A stretch of DNA of 64,000 nt from Paenibacillus sp. URB8-2 (GCF_013393385.1 NZ_AP023239.1:2170001-2234000), one strand, 5' to 3'. Positions 23,984 to 33,428 are shown, counted from the stretch's first letter. Notes: generated from the letters alone by a model not told the origin. Numbers and translations are program-made.

Positions 23984-24565
23984 ATGAACGGTTTTGAAAA
24001 AAGACGTCAACAAAAAAGGGATTCCATATTAAACGCCGCGCTGGAATTGTTTAAACAACATGGATATCACAAGGTCAGCATCGCTGAGATTGCAAAATCA
24101 GCCTCCGTTGCGGAGTCCTCGATTTATAACTTTTTCAACAATAAAGACAATCTGAAGCTGGAATTGATGAGGAAGTTGTTGTATGAAGATTGTGCGAGGA
24201 CGATGAACATTTCGGCGAGCCGCGATCCTGTCCAGCTTAAGCTTGAAAAATTGCTGATGTCCAAAATTACTTTATTCAAAAACTTTTCCGTGCATTTTCC
24301 GCTGGAATCATCGGGAATGGGGATTATTACCGAAGAGCTTTCGGTCGATCAAGATTATCATCATGCAATTCTTAACCTAATTGAGGATGGAAAAAGAGAG
24401 GGCGTGTTCATCGAGTCCATTACAACAAATGCAATGGCCGCTTACTTCGATATTATCCGGTATTATTTTATTCACAATCCTGACTCCACCGCAATATTTG
24501 ACAACAATCCGGAGTTTGCAGGAGAAATGTATTCATTATTTTTGAATGCTCTGTTGAAGAAATGA
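23984..24565 (+). CDS. TetR/AcrR family regulator
   Basis: 193 residues. The N-terminal helix-turn-helix reads HGYHKVSIAEIAKSASVAES with IYNFFNNKDNLK (about 27-58). The C-terminal ligand domain is not assignable to a known sensor. It is divergent from the oxidoreductase gene, and the intergenic 138 bp carries two palindromes. The ATG follows AAGAGGGTTACG. Confidence 0.87.
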   Translation: MNGFEKRRQQKRDSILNAALELFKQHGYHKVSIAEIAKSASVAESSIYNFFNNKDNLKLELMRKLLYEDCARTMNISASRDPVQLKLEKLLMSKITLFKNFSVHFPLESSGMGIITEELSVDQDYHHAILNLIEDGKREGVFIESITTNAMAAYFDIIRYYFIHNPDSTAIFDNNPEFAGEMYSLFLNALLKK

Positions 24566-24676
24566 AGAAGAGAAAAAACTCGGCGACCCGTCGCCGGCGC
24601 AGTACCGGCAGCAGAATCGCCGCTTGGAATTCTTTGTTTTTTTACTGTCTTCTTGACGGGTTCATTCTAAATTGCC

Positions 24677-25477
24677 TTAGATTGTTTTAAGCAAATTACC
24701 GTCAATGACATAATCCGATCCGGTAATCATGGAAGCCTGCTCGGATGCAAGGAAAACAGTCAGGTTCGCAATATCTTCCGGTTGGGCAAAGCGTCCTAAA
24801 GTGATGCCAGCCATAGCGGGAAGCTTTTCCATGATGTCTTCTGAAGTCATGCCTGCTGCTGCACCAACCGATTTCGCAAGTCCGCTTTCCGAATGATTCC
24901 ACAGCGGTGTTACCACTGGGCCTGGCGAGATGGAATTCACTCTAATTTGGCGCGGACCAAATTCCCCGGCCAGCACTTTGGTTAGATTGTTCAGAGCTGC
25001 TTTGGTTGTGCCGTATATAGGCAGAAGCAATTCGGGCATTTGGGCGTTAATCGAAGAGATGTTGACAATGGAACCGGAATTTTGCTCAAGAATATGAGGC
25101 AGGGCAGCTTGTGTAAGCCGAACGACACTGAATAAGTTCAAGTTATAGAGCTGCTCCCATTCTTCGCTGGGTGTTGCCAGAAAACCTTTGCCTCTCGTCT
25201 CATCAATCGCTCCAACATTGTTAATCAAAATGTCAATCTTGCCGAATGCCTCAACCAGCTTCTGTGAGAGTTCATCCGTATCGCGCGCGGTATTAACATC
25301 AATGGCTAAATGCTTAACCGGATGATTCTGGACGAGCTGCTCCAGCTCTTCCGTGAGAGAACGGCTGATGGCGACTACTTTTGCGCCTTCCTGGGTGAAT
25401 TTTTTGACAATGGCCAGTCCTATTCCTTTGCTTGCTCCAGATACTACAGCTACTTTGTCGGTCAATTTCAAATCCAT
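24677..25477 (-). CDS. Short-chain dehydrogenase/reductase
   Basis: 266 residues. VSGASKGIGLA is the TGxxxGxG cofactor motif, NNVGAIDE is the NNAG motif, S and YGTTKAALN hold the catalytic Ser-Tyr-Lys, and the Rossmann fold is complete. The cofactor is probably NADP(H). The substrate is unknown; the closest feel is sugar/steroid 3-ketoacyl-type reductases. AGGAGG precedes the start. Confidence 0.9.
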   Translation of the reverse strand: MDLKLTDKVAVVSGASKGIGLAIVKKFTQEGAKVVAISRSLTEELEQLVQNHPVKHLAIDVNTARDTDELSQKLVEAFGKIDILINNVGAIDETRGKGFLATPSEEWEQLYNLNLFSVVRLTQAALPHILEQNSGSIVNISSINAQMPELLLPIYGTTKAALNNLTKVLAGEFGPRQIRVNSISPGPVVTPLWNHSESGLAKSVGAAAGMTSEDIMEKLPAMAGITLGRFAQPEDIANLTVFLASEQASMITGSDYVIDGNLLKTI

Positions 25478-25666
25478 TATTGGTCCTCCTATTTTGTGGG
25501 AATTCTATTATGTACCCTTTGAAACTTGTCCGGTTAATATATATGATAACATTCATTTGTCATATTTTATGATATAAATCCGAAAATTCAACATCAACCT
25601 AGCCGAAATCCGGCCTAGAGGAACACGAACTTAATTCCAGTTCGGTCCCTACGTCTCCTTATAAGA

Positions 25667-25805
25667 AGAAACGGCTTCGCCGTCCTCTGGAAGAGGAAGG
25701 TATCCGTTTCTCGTAAAAATATCAGGTTAAGGATAAGCGCGAAGCTTATACTTTCTGATATTTCGATAAAGCCGCTGAACAAATTCTTTGTTCAGCGGCT
25801 TTTTA
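25667..25805 (+). other. Structured non-coding segment with three nested hairpins
   Basis: AGAAACGG (25667) pairs with CCGTTTCT (25704); AAATATCAG (25717) pairs with CTGATATTT (25755); and AAAGCCGCTGAACAAA pairs with TTTGTTCAGCGGCTTT, followed by TTT (25768-25805), a perfect terminator. It lies in the 575-bp gap between the divergent SDR and helicase genes, where no ORF of note is seen. A terminated plus-strand RNA or leader is plausible. Confidence 0.55.
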
Positions 25806-25818
25806 TTTGAAGGCGCTC

Positions 25819-25974
25819 GTGGTATAGTGAGGGTAATAATGGCGTACAATGCAAAAGGAACCGTACTAAAAGCGGCTCTTGATGCAATAGCCGCTTTTAG
25901 TACGGCGGCTTAAAGGTATTACGGGCAGGAATAGACCGCATCCTTTGGACGAGGGCGGTTTATTCCTTTTTGAG
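25819..25974. repeat. Non-coding repeat, copy C
   Basis: GTGGTATAGTGAGGGTAATAATGGCG, AATAGCCGCTTTTAGTACGG, AAGGTATTACGGGCAGGAA and a hairpin AATAGACCG...CGGTTTATT ending in CCTTTTTGAG. It aligns with copy B throughout. On the minus strand the flank reads FIKSLSLNSKRNKPPSS, reminiscent of the end of small holin-like (Hol_Tox) type I toxins, which suggests a toxin remnant. That toxin link is my inference. Confidence 0.7.
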
Positions 25975-26052
25975 TTCAGTGACAGTGATTTGATAAACCT
26001 CAGGGTAAGTACAAGTAATTAAAATATATGTATTTAATATTAAGGAGACGAC

Positions 26053-27492
26053 ATGAATTTTAAAGATTTGAATCTGATTCCTCCCATTTTGAAAGCTTTG
26101 GACAAAGAAAATTATTCAACACCGACACCCATACAGGAGCAGTCCATTCCGTCCGTTTTAGCAGGCAGAGATTTGTTTGGCTGTGCGCAGACCGGAACGG
26201 GGAAAACCGCGGCTTTTTCTTTGCCGATTATCCAGCTGCTCCAAGAGCAGCCAAGCCGAACGGGTTCAGCAAGACATATCCGCTCATTAATTCTCACCCC
26301 GACGAGGGAGCTGGCGCTGCAAATCGCGGACAATATTGGGGCCTACAGTAAGTTTACCTCTTTACGCTGCACAGCGATCGTTGGCGGTGTATCTCAAAGA
26401 GTCCAAGAAAGGGCACTGGGTCTCGGAACGGATATCCTGATTGCCACACCGGGAAGACTGATCGATCTGATCAATCAGAAGCGGGTGGATCTGCAATATG
26501 TGCAAATTCTGGTGCTGGATGAAGCCGATAGAATGCTGGATATGGGCTTTATCAACGATGTGAAGCGGATTATTTCCAAGATGCCCGTCAAAAAACAGAC
26601 GCTCTTCTTCTCGGCAACGATGCCTCCGGAAATCGCCAACATGGTCAAATCGCTTCTGGTGAATCCGGTGAAGGTCGAAATTACTCCGGTATCGTCTACG
26701 GTTGACCGTATCAAGCAGTCGCTCTATCTGCTCGAAAAGGGCACCAAGCAGAAACTGTTGAACCGGCTGCTGCAGGATCAGACGATTGTTTCCGCCTTGG
26801 TGTTTACACGGACGAAACGCGGCGCGGACCGTGTCACCCGGGAATTGACCAAAGTGGGCATTACCGCACAGGCCATTCATGGCAACAAGTCGCAAACGGA
26901 CCGTCAGAATTCCCTCCGAAACTTTAAAAACGGGACGACCCGCGTGCTGGTAGCGACGGACATCGCCGCCCGGGGAATTGATATTGACGAGCTGTCGCAT
27001 GTGATCAACTACAATCTGCCCCAGATACCGGAGACTTATGTTCACCGGATCGGCCGTACCGGCAGGGCGGGACTGAGCGGAACGGCGATTTCTTTTTGCG
27101 AAACCGAAGAACTTCCCTTCCTTAAGGATATTGAGAAATTAATCGGCAAAAGGATTCCCGAAGTAAAGGATCATCCTTATCGGATGGAGCGTACTCCGGA
27201 GTCCCTTAAGAGGGACCGGTTATCGAAACCGGCAGTCGCCAAACCTGCAAAATCGTCCAAGCCGTCCAAATCGTCAAATCCGGCCAAATCGTTCCCGCCT
27301 GCCAAGTCCACGGCGAACCGCGACCGCAAGCCCAAATCCGAAGGATTTAAGCAAGGTAATCCGATTCATGGGAAGGCAAACGGCAAGACAAACGGGAAGG
27401 CCAACACTAAGGCAAACGCCAAGGCGAGGGAAACGGCTAGAGGAAACGGCAGAACGACGAGAACTGCAGCGAGTAACAAAGCGGGCAGATAA
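26053..27492 (+). CDS. DEAD-box ATP-dependent RNA helicase
   Basis: 479 residues, with all helicase motifs: TPTPIQEQSIP (Q motif), AQTGTGKTAAF (I), PTRELALQ (Ia), DEADRMLDMGF (II), SATMP (III), VATDIAARGIDI (V) and HRIGRTGRAG (VI). The last 100 residues are a basic, low-complexity tail of KPAKSSKPSKSS-like and KANGKTNGKAN repeats that probably binds RNA or the ribosome. The RhlE/CshA-like group unwinds structured RNA during cold growth and ribosome assembly. AAGGAGACGAC precedes the start. Confidence 0.93.
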   Translation: MNFKDLNLIPPILKALDKENYSTPTPIQEQSIPSVLAGRDLFGCAQTGTGKTAAFSLPIIQLLQEQPSRTGSARHIRSLILTPTRELALQIADNIGAYSKFTSLRCTAIVGGVSQRVQERALGLGTDILIATPGRLIDLINQKRVDLQYVQILVLDEADRMLDMGFINDVKRIISKMPVKKQTLFFSATMPPEIANMVKSLLVNPVKVEITPVSSTVDRIKQSLYLLEKGTKQKLLNRLLQDQTIVSALVFTRTKRGADRVTRELTKVGITAQAIHGNKSQTDRQNSLRNFKNGTTRVLVATDIAARGIDIDELSHVINYNLPQIPETYVHRIGRTGRAGLSGTAISFCETEELPFLKDIEKLIGKRIPEVKDHPYRMERTPESLKRDRLSKPAVAKPAKSSKPSKSSNPAKSFPPAKSTANRDRKPKSEGFKQGNPIHGKANGKTNGKANTKANAKARETARGNGRTTRTAASNKAGR

Positions 27493-27549
27493 TAATCGAT
27501 TATTATCAGGATTTTAGGTGTCTGCGTCAAAGCAAAGGAGGCTTTGGAT

Positions 27550-28419
27550 ATGGTCGATTTTGAGTGGTACAGAAGTTTTTGTACTATCTATAAGCACAAC
27601 TCTGTGTCCGAAGCCGCCAAGGCGCGGATGATGACACAACCGGCAATGAGCCAACACTTAGCTGCCTTGGAAGCCGAGGTTGGTGAAGATTTATTCATCA
27701 GAACTTCGAGGAAAATGTTTCCGACTGAACGGGGGAAGGAGTTGTATTCACAGTTGGCTCCGCTTATCGAGTCTTTGGAGGAGACCACGATGAATTTCAA
27801 ATCGGCTTCTTTACCTACGTTTACAGTCATAAAGATAGGAACTGCACACGAGTTCTATACTGAAAAAATACTCCCTCGGCTGCATAAATACAATATCCGC
27901 ACCATTTCAAATTTTGGAACTGCCGATCAATTGTTGGAACTGCTGAAGGAGGATAAAGTAGATCTCATCATTACATCGAAAAGGTATCAAACTCCAGGCA
28001 TTGAATATTTGAAATTAATGGATGAAGAATTTGTTATAGTTGCCCCCAAGGATTTTGAAGTACTGGACACAGACGATCTTGAGTTAAAGGAACAATGGCT
28101 GTCTTCGCAAAATTGGATGAGCTATGGGCTGGAGTTGCCGATTATAAGGAGAATTTGGAGAGAACACTTTAAAAAACGCCCTCTAATCAGACCTATCCAT
28201 ATTATTCCTAATTTACATATCATTCTAAAGGCAATCGAAAATGGTGTGGGTCTAAGCGTTATCACTACATATCTATTAAGAAATTCGGTAAATGAACGAA
28301 CAAAAGTTATTTTTGAGGATTTAAAAGTGAAAAATGAGTTGTATTTCGCCTATAAGCTGAAACATAAACATCTGCCTCAAATCCATGAGATGATGACGCT
28401 AATACGTGACGATGTATAG
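27550..28419 (+). CDS. LysR family transcriptional regulator
   Basis: 289 residues. SVSEAAKARMMTQPAMSQHL with LEAEVGEDLFIRTSRKMFPT is the LysR winged helix (16-63). The effector domain covers residues 90-280 (IKIGTAHEFYTEKILPRL). I chose ATG 27550, nine bases after GGAGG; a TTG at 27544 is too close. It precedes a DJ-1-like gene in the same direction with a gap of 155 bp and may control it. Confidence 0.88.
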   Translation: MVDFEWYRSFCTIYKHNSVSEAAKARMMTQPAMSQHLAALEAEVGEDLFIRTSRKMFPTERGKELYSQLAPLIESLEETTMNFKSASLPTFTVIKIGTAHEFYTEKILPRLHKYNIRTISNFGTADQLLELLKEDKVDLIITSKRYQTPGIEYLKLMDEEFVIVAPKDFEVLDTDDLELKEQWLSSQNWMSYGLELPIIRRIWREHFKKRPLIRPIHIIPNLHIILKAIENGVGLSVITTYLLRNSVNERTKVIFEDLKVKNELYFAYKLKHKHLPQIHEMMTLIRDDV

Positions 28420-28574
28420 AGATCGGCCAGTTTAATCTGGTTGATCTTTTTTGTTTCTTCCAAGAGATATATAAATATATTTATGGATAATCTGAAATTT
28501 CATAATTTGTCTTATATCAAGATCGCAACTAGAATAAGGGGGTAGCAAAATATTAATATTGGAGGCAATACAAA

Positions 28575-29234
28575 ATGGCAAAAAAAGTGTTGATCGTTGT
28601 AACAAATCATACGGAAGTTCATGAAGGCAAATCGACCGGGATTTGGCTGTCTGAATTTGGCGAAGCCTATATTGAATTTACAAAACAAGGCTATGAGCTT
28701 ACGGTTGCAAGCCCGCTTGGAGGAAAAGCTCCTGTCGATCCGGGCAGCGTAGATGCCAGCACCCCGCAAGAAATTTTGGATACGCAAAAATATCTGGAAA
28801 ACACGATAAAGCTCGATGAAGTATCCGATGAAGGCTTCGATGCTATTTTCCTGCCGGGCGGTCACGGAACGATGTACGATCTTCCCGACAATCAAAAACT
28901 TCAGAAACTGCTGCGTGATTTTTATGAAGGGAACAAGATTGTAGCTGCCGTGTGCCACGGACCGGCCGGGCTAGTTGGTGCTACATTGTCGAACGGTCAA
29001 CCGCTTGTAGCCGGCAAACGTGTTAATGCCTTTACAGATCGGGAAGAGGCGCAAACGACGCTGGATAAACATCTTCCTTTCCTGCTCGAAAGCAAACTTC
29101 GCGATTTGGGTGCAATCTATGTGGCCGCCCCGAACTGGACTTCTCATTATGAGGTAGACGGCAACCTGATTACAGGCCAGAATCCGCAGTCAACGCTGGC
29201 TGTAACCAAAGCCGTTATTGCACAACTGGGCTAA
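28575..29234 (+). CDS. DJ-1/PfpI family protein (Hsp31-like)
   Basis: 219 residues. LPGGHGTMYDLPDN and VAAVCHGPAGLVGA carry the conserved glutamate-neighbourhood and the nucleophilic cysteine of the DJ-1/PfpI fold, in the Hsp31-like clade with an extended C-terminus (NWTSHYEVDGNLITGQNP). Family members act as glyoxalase III or chaperone-like deglycase. AAAAAAGGAGGCAAT precedes the start. The next gene follows after 29 bp and may be cotranscribed. Confidence 0.85.
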   Translation: MAKKVLIVVTNHTEVHEGKSTGIWLSEFGEAYIEFTKQGYELTVASPLGGKAPVDPGSVDASTPQEILDTQKYLENTIKLDEVSDEGFDAIFLPGGHGTMYDLPDNQKLQKLLRDFYEGNKIVAAVCHGPAGLVGATLSNGQPLVAGKRVNAFTDREEAQTTLDKHLPFLLESKLRDLGAIYVAAPNWTSHYEVDGNLITGQNPQSTLAVTKAVIAQLG

Positions 29235-29263
29235 TCCGAATAAACGGAAAAGAGTTGGTAAGC

Positions 29264-30160
29264 ATGAAAGTATTTGTTACAGGTGCTACAGGCTATATTG
29301 GAGGATCGGTAGCTAAGGTGCTGCTTGAAGCAGGACATGTTGTTTACGGTTTGGTACGCGATCCAAACAAGGTGGAACCCCTTAAGCAAATAGGCATTGA
29401 ACCCGTGCTTGGAACACTGGAAGATACGGAAGTGCTAACTCGATACGCTCAATTAAGCGATGCGGTTATTCATACGGCAGACTCGGATCATCGGACAGCC
29501 ATAGAGACGTTTATTGCCGCCTTGCGCGGCAGTGGAAAACCATTCTTGCATACCTCCGGTTCGAGCGTGGTAGGTGATGATGCGCGTGGCGATTCTAAGA
29601 GTGAGAACATTTATAACGAGGAAACGCCTTTTGTTCCCATGGATATCAGAGCAGATCGTGTTGCGATCAACAATCTTGTGCGCAAAGCCGGAATTGATGA
29701 TTGGGTGAGAAGCGTTGTCATAGTTCCTTCAATGATTTACGGTGATGCGCTTGGATTACCGACAGAAAGCGATCAATTGCCTCAGATTATTCGTAAATCG
29801 AAGGAAATAGGAGCAGGCGTTCATGTAGGAAAGGGTGTTAACCGCTGGTCCAATGTTCATATCAGGGACTTGGCCCGCTTATATCTGTTGGCTCTTGAAA
29901 AAGCTCCGTCTTCTTCTTATTTCTTTGCTGAGAATGGGGAGGAGTCGTTCGAAGATATTGCAAAATCGGTCAGCGAGGCACTCGGGTTTGAAGGAAGAAC
30001 AGTGAGTTGGCCAGTAGATGATGCTATTGCAGAGCTTGGAGATTGGGCACGTTTTGCAATTGCTTCCAACAGCCGGGTGCGTGCTGTACATGCAAGAAAC
30101 TTGCTGGGTTGGAATCCGTCAGAAGAACCGATGTTCAGTTGGATTGAAAAAATGAATTAA
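29264..30160 (+). CDS. NAD-dependent epimerase/dehydratase family protein
   Basis: 298 residues. MKVFVTGATGYIGGSVA is the NAD(P)-binding glycine motif, HTSGSSVVGDDARGD and the NNLVRKAG segment follow the extended-SDR plan. The substrate is unknown. The ATG at 29264 fits better than the upstream TTG. It probably shares a transcript with the DJ-1-like gene and precedes a terminator. Confidence 0.85.
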   Translation: MKVFVTGATGYIGGSVAKVLLEAGHVVYGLVRDPNKVEPLKQIGIEPVLGTLEDTEVLTRYAQLSDAVIHTADSDHRTAIETFIAALRGSGKPFLHTSGSSVVGDDARGDSKSENIYNEETPFVPMDIRADRVAINNLVRKAGIDDWVRSVVIVPSMIYGDALGLPTESDQLPQIIRKSKEIGAGVHVGKGVNRWSNVHIRDLARLYLLALEKAPSSSYFFAENGEESFEDIAKSVSEALGFEGRTVSWPVDDAIAELGDWARFAIASNSRVRAVHARNLLGWNPSEEPMFSWIEKMN

Positions 30161-30187
30161 GATGCAAACTGTATCTCCAGTTTGTCG

Positions 30188-30228
30188 AGAAACCCGGTCT
30201 TTCTCAAAGACCCTGGGTTTCTCTTTTT
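30188..30228 (+). terminator. Terminator after the epimerase gene
   Basis: AGAAACCCGGTCTTT pairs with AAAGACCCTGGGTTTCT, followed by CTTTTTG. The stretch 30229-30465 beyond it shows small inverted repeats (GGGGGTTACCCCC, AGTGG...CCACT) but no gene. Confidence 0.8.
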
Positions 30229-30465
30229 GTTTAAGCACGCGAAGAAGCGAAAATCGAGGGGGTTACCCCCGTTGTCTAGACAGATTTTAAATTAAAGGTT
30301 AACACTGATTTTTGAATTTAATACTGTGGCTAAAGGTGTTCATATACCTTGATTGATGTATGTAAAATAACGAATTAATATTGTAAACTGAACTCTATTG
30401 AGCGATTGCTCGCTTGGTAGTGGGATCATTAGTCCACTCAAATAGAAACCAGGAGGTGATTGATA

Positions 30466-31695
30466 TTGAGTCCAAATCTGACTTCAGCCGCGCAAAGTGT
30501 CGCGAGTGCTGCTTCTACTGATCGCCTTCCATGGGCCGGGTTGTTAGCCCTTGCGATGGCGGGATTTATTTGTATCCTCACGGAGACGCTGCCAGCCGGT
30601 TTGCTTCCCCAGATCGGCGAGGGGCTTGGAGTTTCGGAGGCTATAGCAGGCCAACTCGTCACGTTGTATGCCATTGGCTCCCTGCTCGCTGCAATTCCTT
30701 TAACAACTGCAACGCGAGAATGGAGGAGGAAACCACTGCTGTTGCTGTGCATTATTGGTTTTCTCTTGTTCAACAGCGTTACTGCAATATCCTCTAACTT
30801 CACGCTGACGCTGGTTGCCCGTTTCTTGGCTGGTGTATCTGCAGGTGTCTTATGGGGGATAACAGCAGGCTATGCCCGGAGTATGGTGCCGGATGTCCTT
30901 AAAGGCCGTGCCGTGGCGGTGGCAATGTCCGGAACTCCTCTTGCTCTGGCACTTGGTGTCCCTGCCGGAACATTCCTCGGCGTGCTTGTTGGCTGGCGCT
31001 CTGTTTTTGTAATCATGTCATTGCTGGCAGTGCTGCTCGTTGTTTGGATGCTCTGGAAAATGCCGGATTTTCCCGGACAGGCCGCGACCCAAAGACTCCC
31101 CCTCCACAAAGTTTTCATTTTGCCGGGGGTGCGGCCCGTATTGATTGTTGTTATGGCCTGGGTGTTGTCTCATAACATTTTGTACACTTATATTGCGCCT
31201 TACCTTGCCCGGACCGGACTTACCCGGCGTGTTGATATGGTATTGCTTATTTTCGGAGTTACATCGGTCGTGGGGATCTGGATAATTGGACTGTTGATTG
31301 ACCGTATGCAGCGCCTATTGGTATTGATAAGCCTTGCAGCTTTCGGATTGGCATCTCTTCTGCTTGGCATAGGCAGCAGTCAGCCCGTTGTGGTCTATGC
31401 AGCGATTGCCGTCTGGGGACTTACGTTCGGCGGAGCGGCGACACTGCTGCAGACGGCAATAGCTGTAGCCGCTGGCGAGAATGCGGATGTGGCTCAATCG
31501 ATGCTGGTGACGGCATGGAATCTGGCCATTGGCGGCGGAGGCTTAATGGGCGCTGTTTTACTCGAAACCCTAGGCGTTCGTTCCTTCCCTTGGGCCTTGC
31601 TTATGCTGCTGCTCCTTGCACTGCTTGTTGTGTGGCGGGCTAAAGATCATGGATTTCCCTGTGCTTCTTCAAGAGAATGGATGAGAAATTTATGA
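30466..31695 (+). CDS. MFS transporter (drug:H+ antiporter-like)
   Basis: 409 residues with 12 spans. GFICILTETLPAGLLPQIG, ATREWRRKPLL and LAGVSAGVLWGITAGYARS resemble AraJ/YdhP-like DHA1 exporters. The TTG at 30466 lies 9 bases after AGGAGG; the frame is open six bases earlier, too close to the site. The 3' end overlaps the convergent Lrp gene by 49 bp. The substrate is unknown. Confidence 0.85.
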   Translation: MSPNLTSAAQSVASAASTDRLPWAGLLALAMAGFICILTETLPAGLLPQIGEGLGVSEAIAGQLVTLYAIGSLLAAIPLTTATREWRRKPLLLLCIIGFLLFNSVTAISSNFTLTLVARFLAGVSAGVLWGITAGYARSMVPDVLKGRAVAVAMSGTPLALALGVPAGTFLGVLVGWRSVFVIMSLLAVLLVVWMLWKMPDFPGQAATQRLPLHKVFILPGVRPVLIVVMAWVLSHNILYTYIAPYLARTGLTRRVDMVLLIFGVTSVVGIWIIGLLIDRMQRLLVLISLAAFGLASLLLGIGSSQPVVVYAAIAVWGLTFGGAATLLQTAIAVAAGENADVAQSMLVTAWNLAIGGGGLMGAVLLETLGVRSFPWALLMLLLLALLVVWRAKDHGFPCASSREWMRNL

Positions 31696-32099
31696 TCGAC
31701 CGGTGAAGACATGACAATCAGAATCGTATAGGTTCCATACTTATCGCATTGATTGCCAAACTCTTCAAGAGCATGTGTGGAGTCGGTCAGTACTTTTAAT
31801 AAATAATTATGTTCTCCGCTTATACGGTGGCACTCGGCAACATGGGGAGAAGCCTGGACAAAATCAAGAAAGGCATAGCAGTCTCTAGTCCGAAACAACA
31901 TATAGGCTGCCGCATGCTTTCCAATTTTTTCGGGAGAGATGACGGTACGATACTCCTCGATAACTCCTTTCTCTTCCATTCGTCTGACCCGTTCCGTTAC
32001 AGCAGGTTGGGACAAACCGACGCTTTTACCCAGCTCTGTCATTGAAATTCTTGCCTGATTTTGAAGATGGAAGAGGATTTGTTTGTCCACATGATCCAC
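31647..32099 (-). CDS. Lrp/AsnC family transcriptional regulator
   Basis: 150 residues. MTELGKSVGLSQPAVTERV (about 20-38) is the helix-turn-helix, and the RAM ligand domain follows (SGEHNYLLKVLTDSTHALEEF). It is divergent from the serine hydrolase gene, with a palindrome in between. The stop lies inside the end of the convergent MFS gene. Confidence 0.9.
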   Translation of the reverse strand: MDHVDKQILFHLQNQARISMTELGKSVGLSQPAVTERVRRMEEKGVIEEYRTVISPEKIGKHAAAYMLFRTRDCYAFLDFVQASPHVAECHRISGEHNYLLKVLTDSTHALEEFGNQCDKYGTYTILIVMSSPVDHKFLIHSLEEAQGNP

Positions 32100-32130
32100 T
32101 ATGAAAGTCCTCCTTAAAAATTAAGGTATT

Positions 32131-32149
32131 TAAAAGAAAATTTCTTTTA
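32131..32149. promoter_or_regulatory. Candidate Lrp-type operator
   Basis: TAAAAGAAA-A-TTTCTTTTA is a perfect 9-bp inverted repeat 32 bp upstream of the Lrp gene start on the minus strand. Autoregulation is inferred. Confidence 0.5.
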
Positions 32150-32240
32150 TTACTTTGTATAATCATCATAATGGATTGATTTCGATATGTAAAATGAGCA
32201 ATTTAATTTAATACATGAAAGTTAGAGAGGGTGGATAACA

Positions 32241-33422
32241 TTGAGCAAATACGATCTAAATAAGAGAGATACAGAAGCGCTGCAGGCACGTATTGATGAA
32301 GTCATTGATCGTACCCTTGCCGAAAAAAGGCTGGTTGGTGCTGTTGTCCAAGTTACGCTTAACGGAACGCAATGTTATAACCGCGCTGCCGGATATGCAG
32401 ACCGCGAACAAAACCGGTTCATGCAAGATCATACGTTATTCCGGCTTGCTTCCGTATCTAAACCGATCGTTTCCACGGCTGCCCTGGTGCTTGTATCGCA
32501 AGGCCGTCTGGGGTTGGATGATCGCGTGGACAGATGGCTGCCCGAGTTTCGCCCCCGTTTGCAGAATGGTGAATTTGCAGCCGTGACCATTCGGCATTTG
32601 TTGACTCACACGGCAGGATTGACCTACCGTTTCTTTCAGAAGGAACATGATTCATATGAGAACGCCGGAGTATCGGACGGTATGGATCAGGCCGGCATTT
32701 CATTGGAAGAAAATCTGCGCCGTATTGCTTCCGTACCGCTCCTCTATGTGCCAGGTACCCAGTGGAAGTATTCCATTGCAACAGATGTACTGGGTGCAGT
32801 TATTGCCAGGTCTGCCGATACCCCGCTAGGCGAAGCGATACGTTCTCTTGTGACCGGACCGCTTGGCATGAATGATACCGGATTTATTGCGGTCGATGCC
32901 CTAAGGCTTTCAGCGGCCTATGCGAACGATCTTCCTGAGCCGCGCCGTTTGCTTGATTTTGACCACATTCCATTTATAGAAGGTACTTCGGGTTTCCGGC
33001 TTGCTCCCGGCCGGGCGCTTGATGATACGGCGTATCCGTCAGGTGGCGCCGGCATGGTTGGCAGTGCGGGTGATTTTATGCGGCTGTTGGAAACCTTACG
33101 AAAAGGTGGAGCACCTCTATTGCCGGAGAGTCTGGTTCAAGAAATGACCACCAATCAGATCGGCAATCTTCCTATGGCATACTGGCCAGGGCGTGGATTC
33201 GGGCTGGGTTTTACCGTGCTGAAAGATCCGGCGGCCGCTCAAACTTCCGAGTCGCCGGGAACTTGGCGTATGGGCGGAACTTATGGTCATTCCTGGTTTG
33301 TTGATCCCGTCAAACAAATAAGCGTCGTCGCGTTTACCAACACCGCGCTGGAAGGCATGTCGGGCCAGTTTACGATAGACCTTTGCGAGGCGGTTTACGA
33401 AGGGCTTGGGAAGTCTAAATAA
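32241..33422 (+). CDS. Serine hydrolase, beta-lactamase/esterase family
   Basis: 393 residues. LASVSKPIVSTAALV gives the SxxK motif with the catalytic serine, YSIATDVLG the YxN-like position and a HSWFVDP segment near the C-terminus the HTG-like third motif. RHLLTHTAGLTYR is the class C hallmark. No signal peptide is seen, which points to a cytoplasmic esterase or peptidase rather than a secreted lactamase. The TTG start follows GAGAGGGTGG. Confidence 0.85.
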   Translation: MSKYDLNKRDTEALQARIDEVIDRTLAEKRLVGAVVQVTLNGTQCYNRAAGYADREQNRFMQDHTLFRLASVSKPIVSTAALVLVSQGRLGLDDRVDRWLPEFRPRLQNGEFAAVTIRHLLTHTAGLTYRFFQKEHDSYENAGVSDGMDQAGISLEENLRRIASVPLLYVPGTQWKYSIATDVLGAVIARSADTPLGEAIRSLVTGPLGMNDTGFIAVDALRLSAAYANDLPEPRRLLDFDHIPFIEGTSGFRLAPGRALDDTAYPSGGAGMVGSAGDFMRLLETLRKGGAPLLPESLVQEMTTNQIGNLPMAYWPGRGFGLGFTVLKDPAAAQTSESPGTWRMGGTYGHSWFVDPVKQISVVAFTNTALEGMSGQFTIDLCEAVYEGLGKSK

Positions 33423-33428
33423 CGCTAA

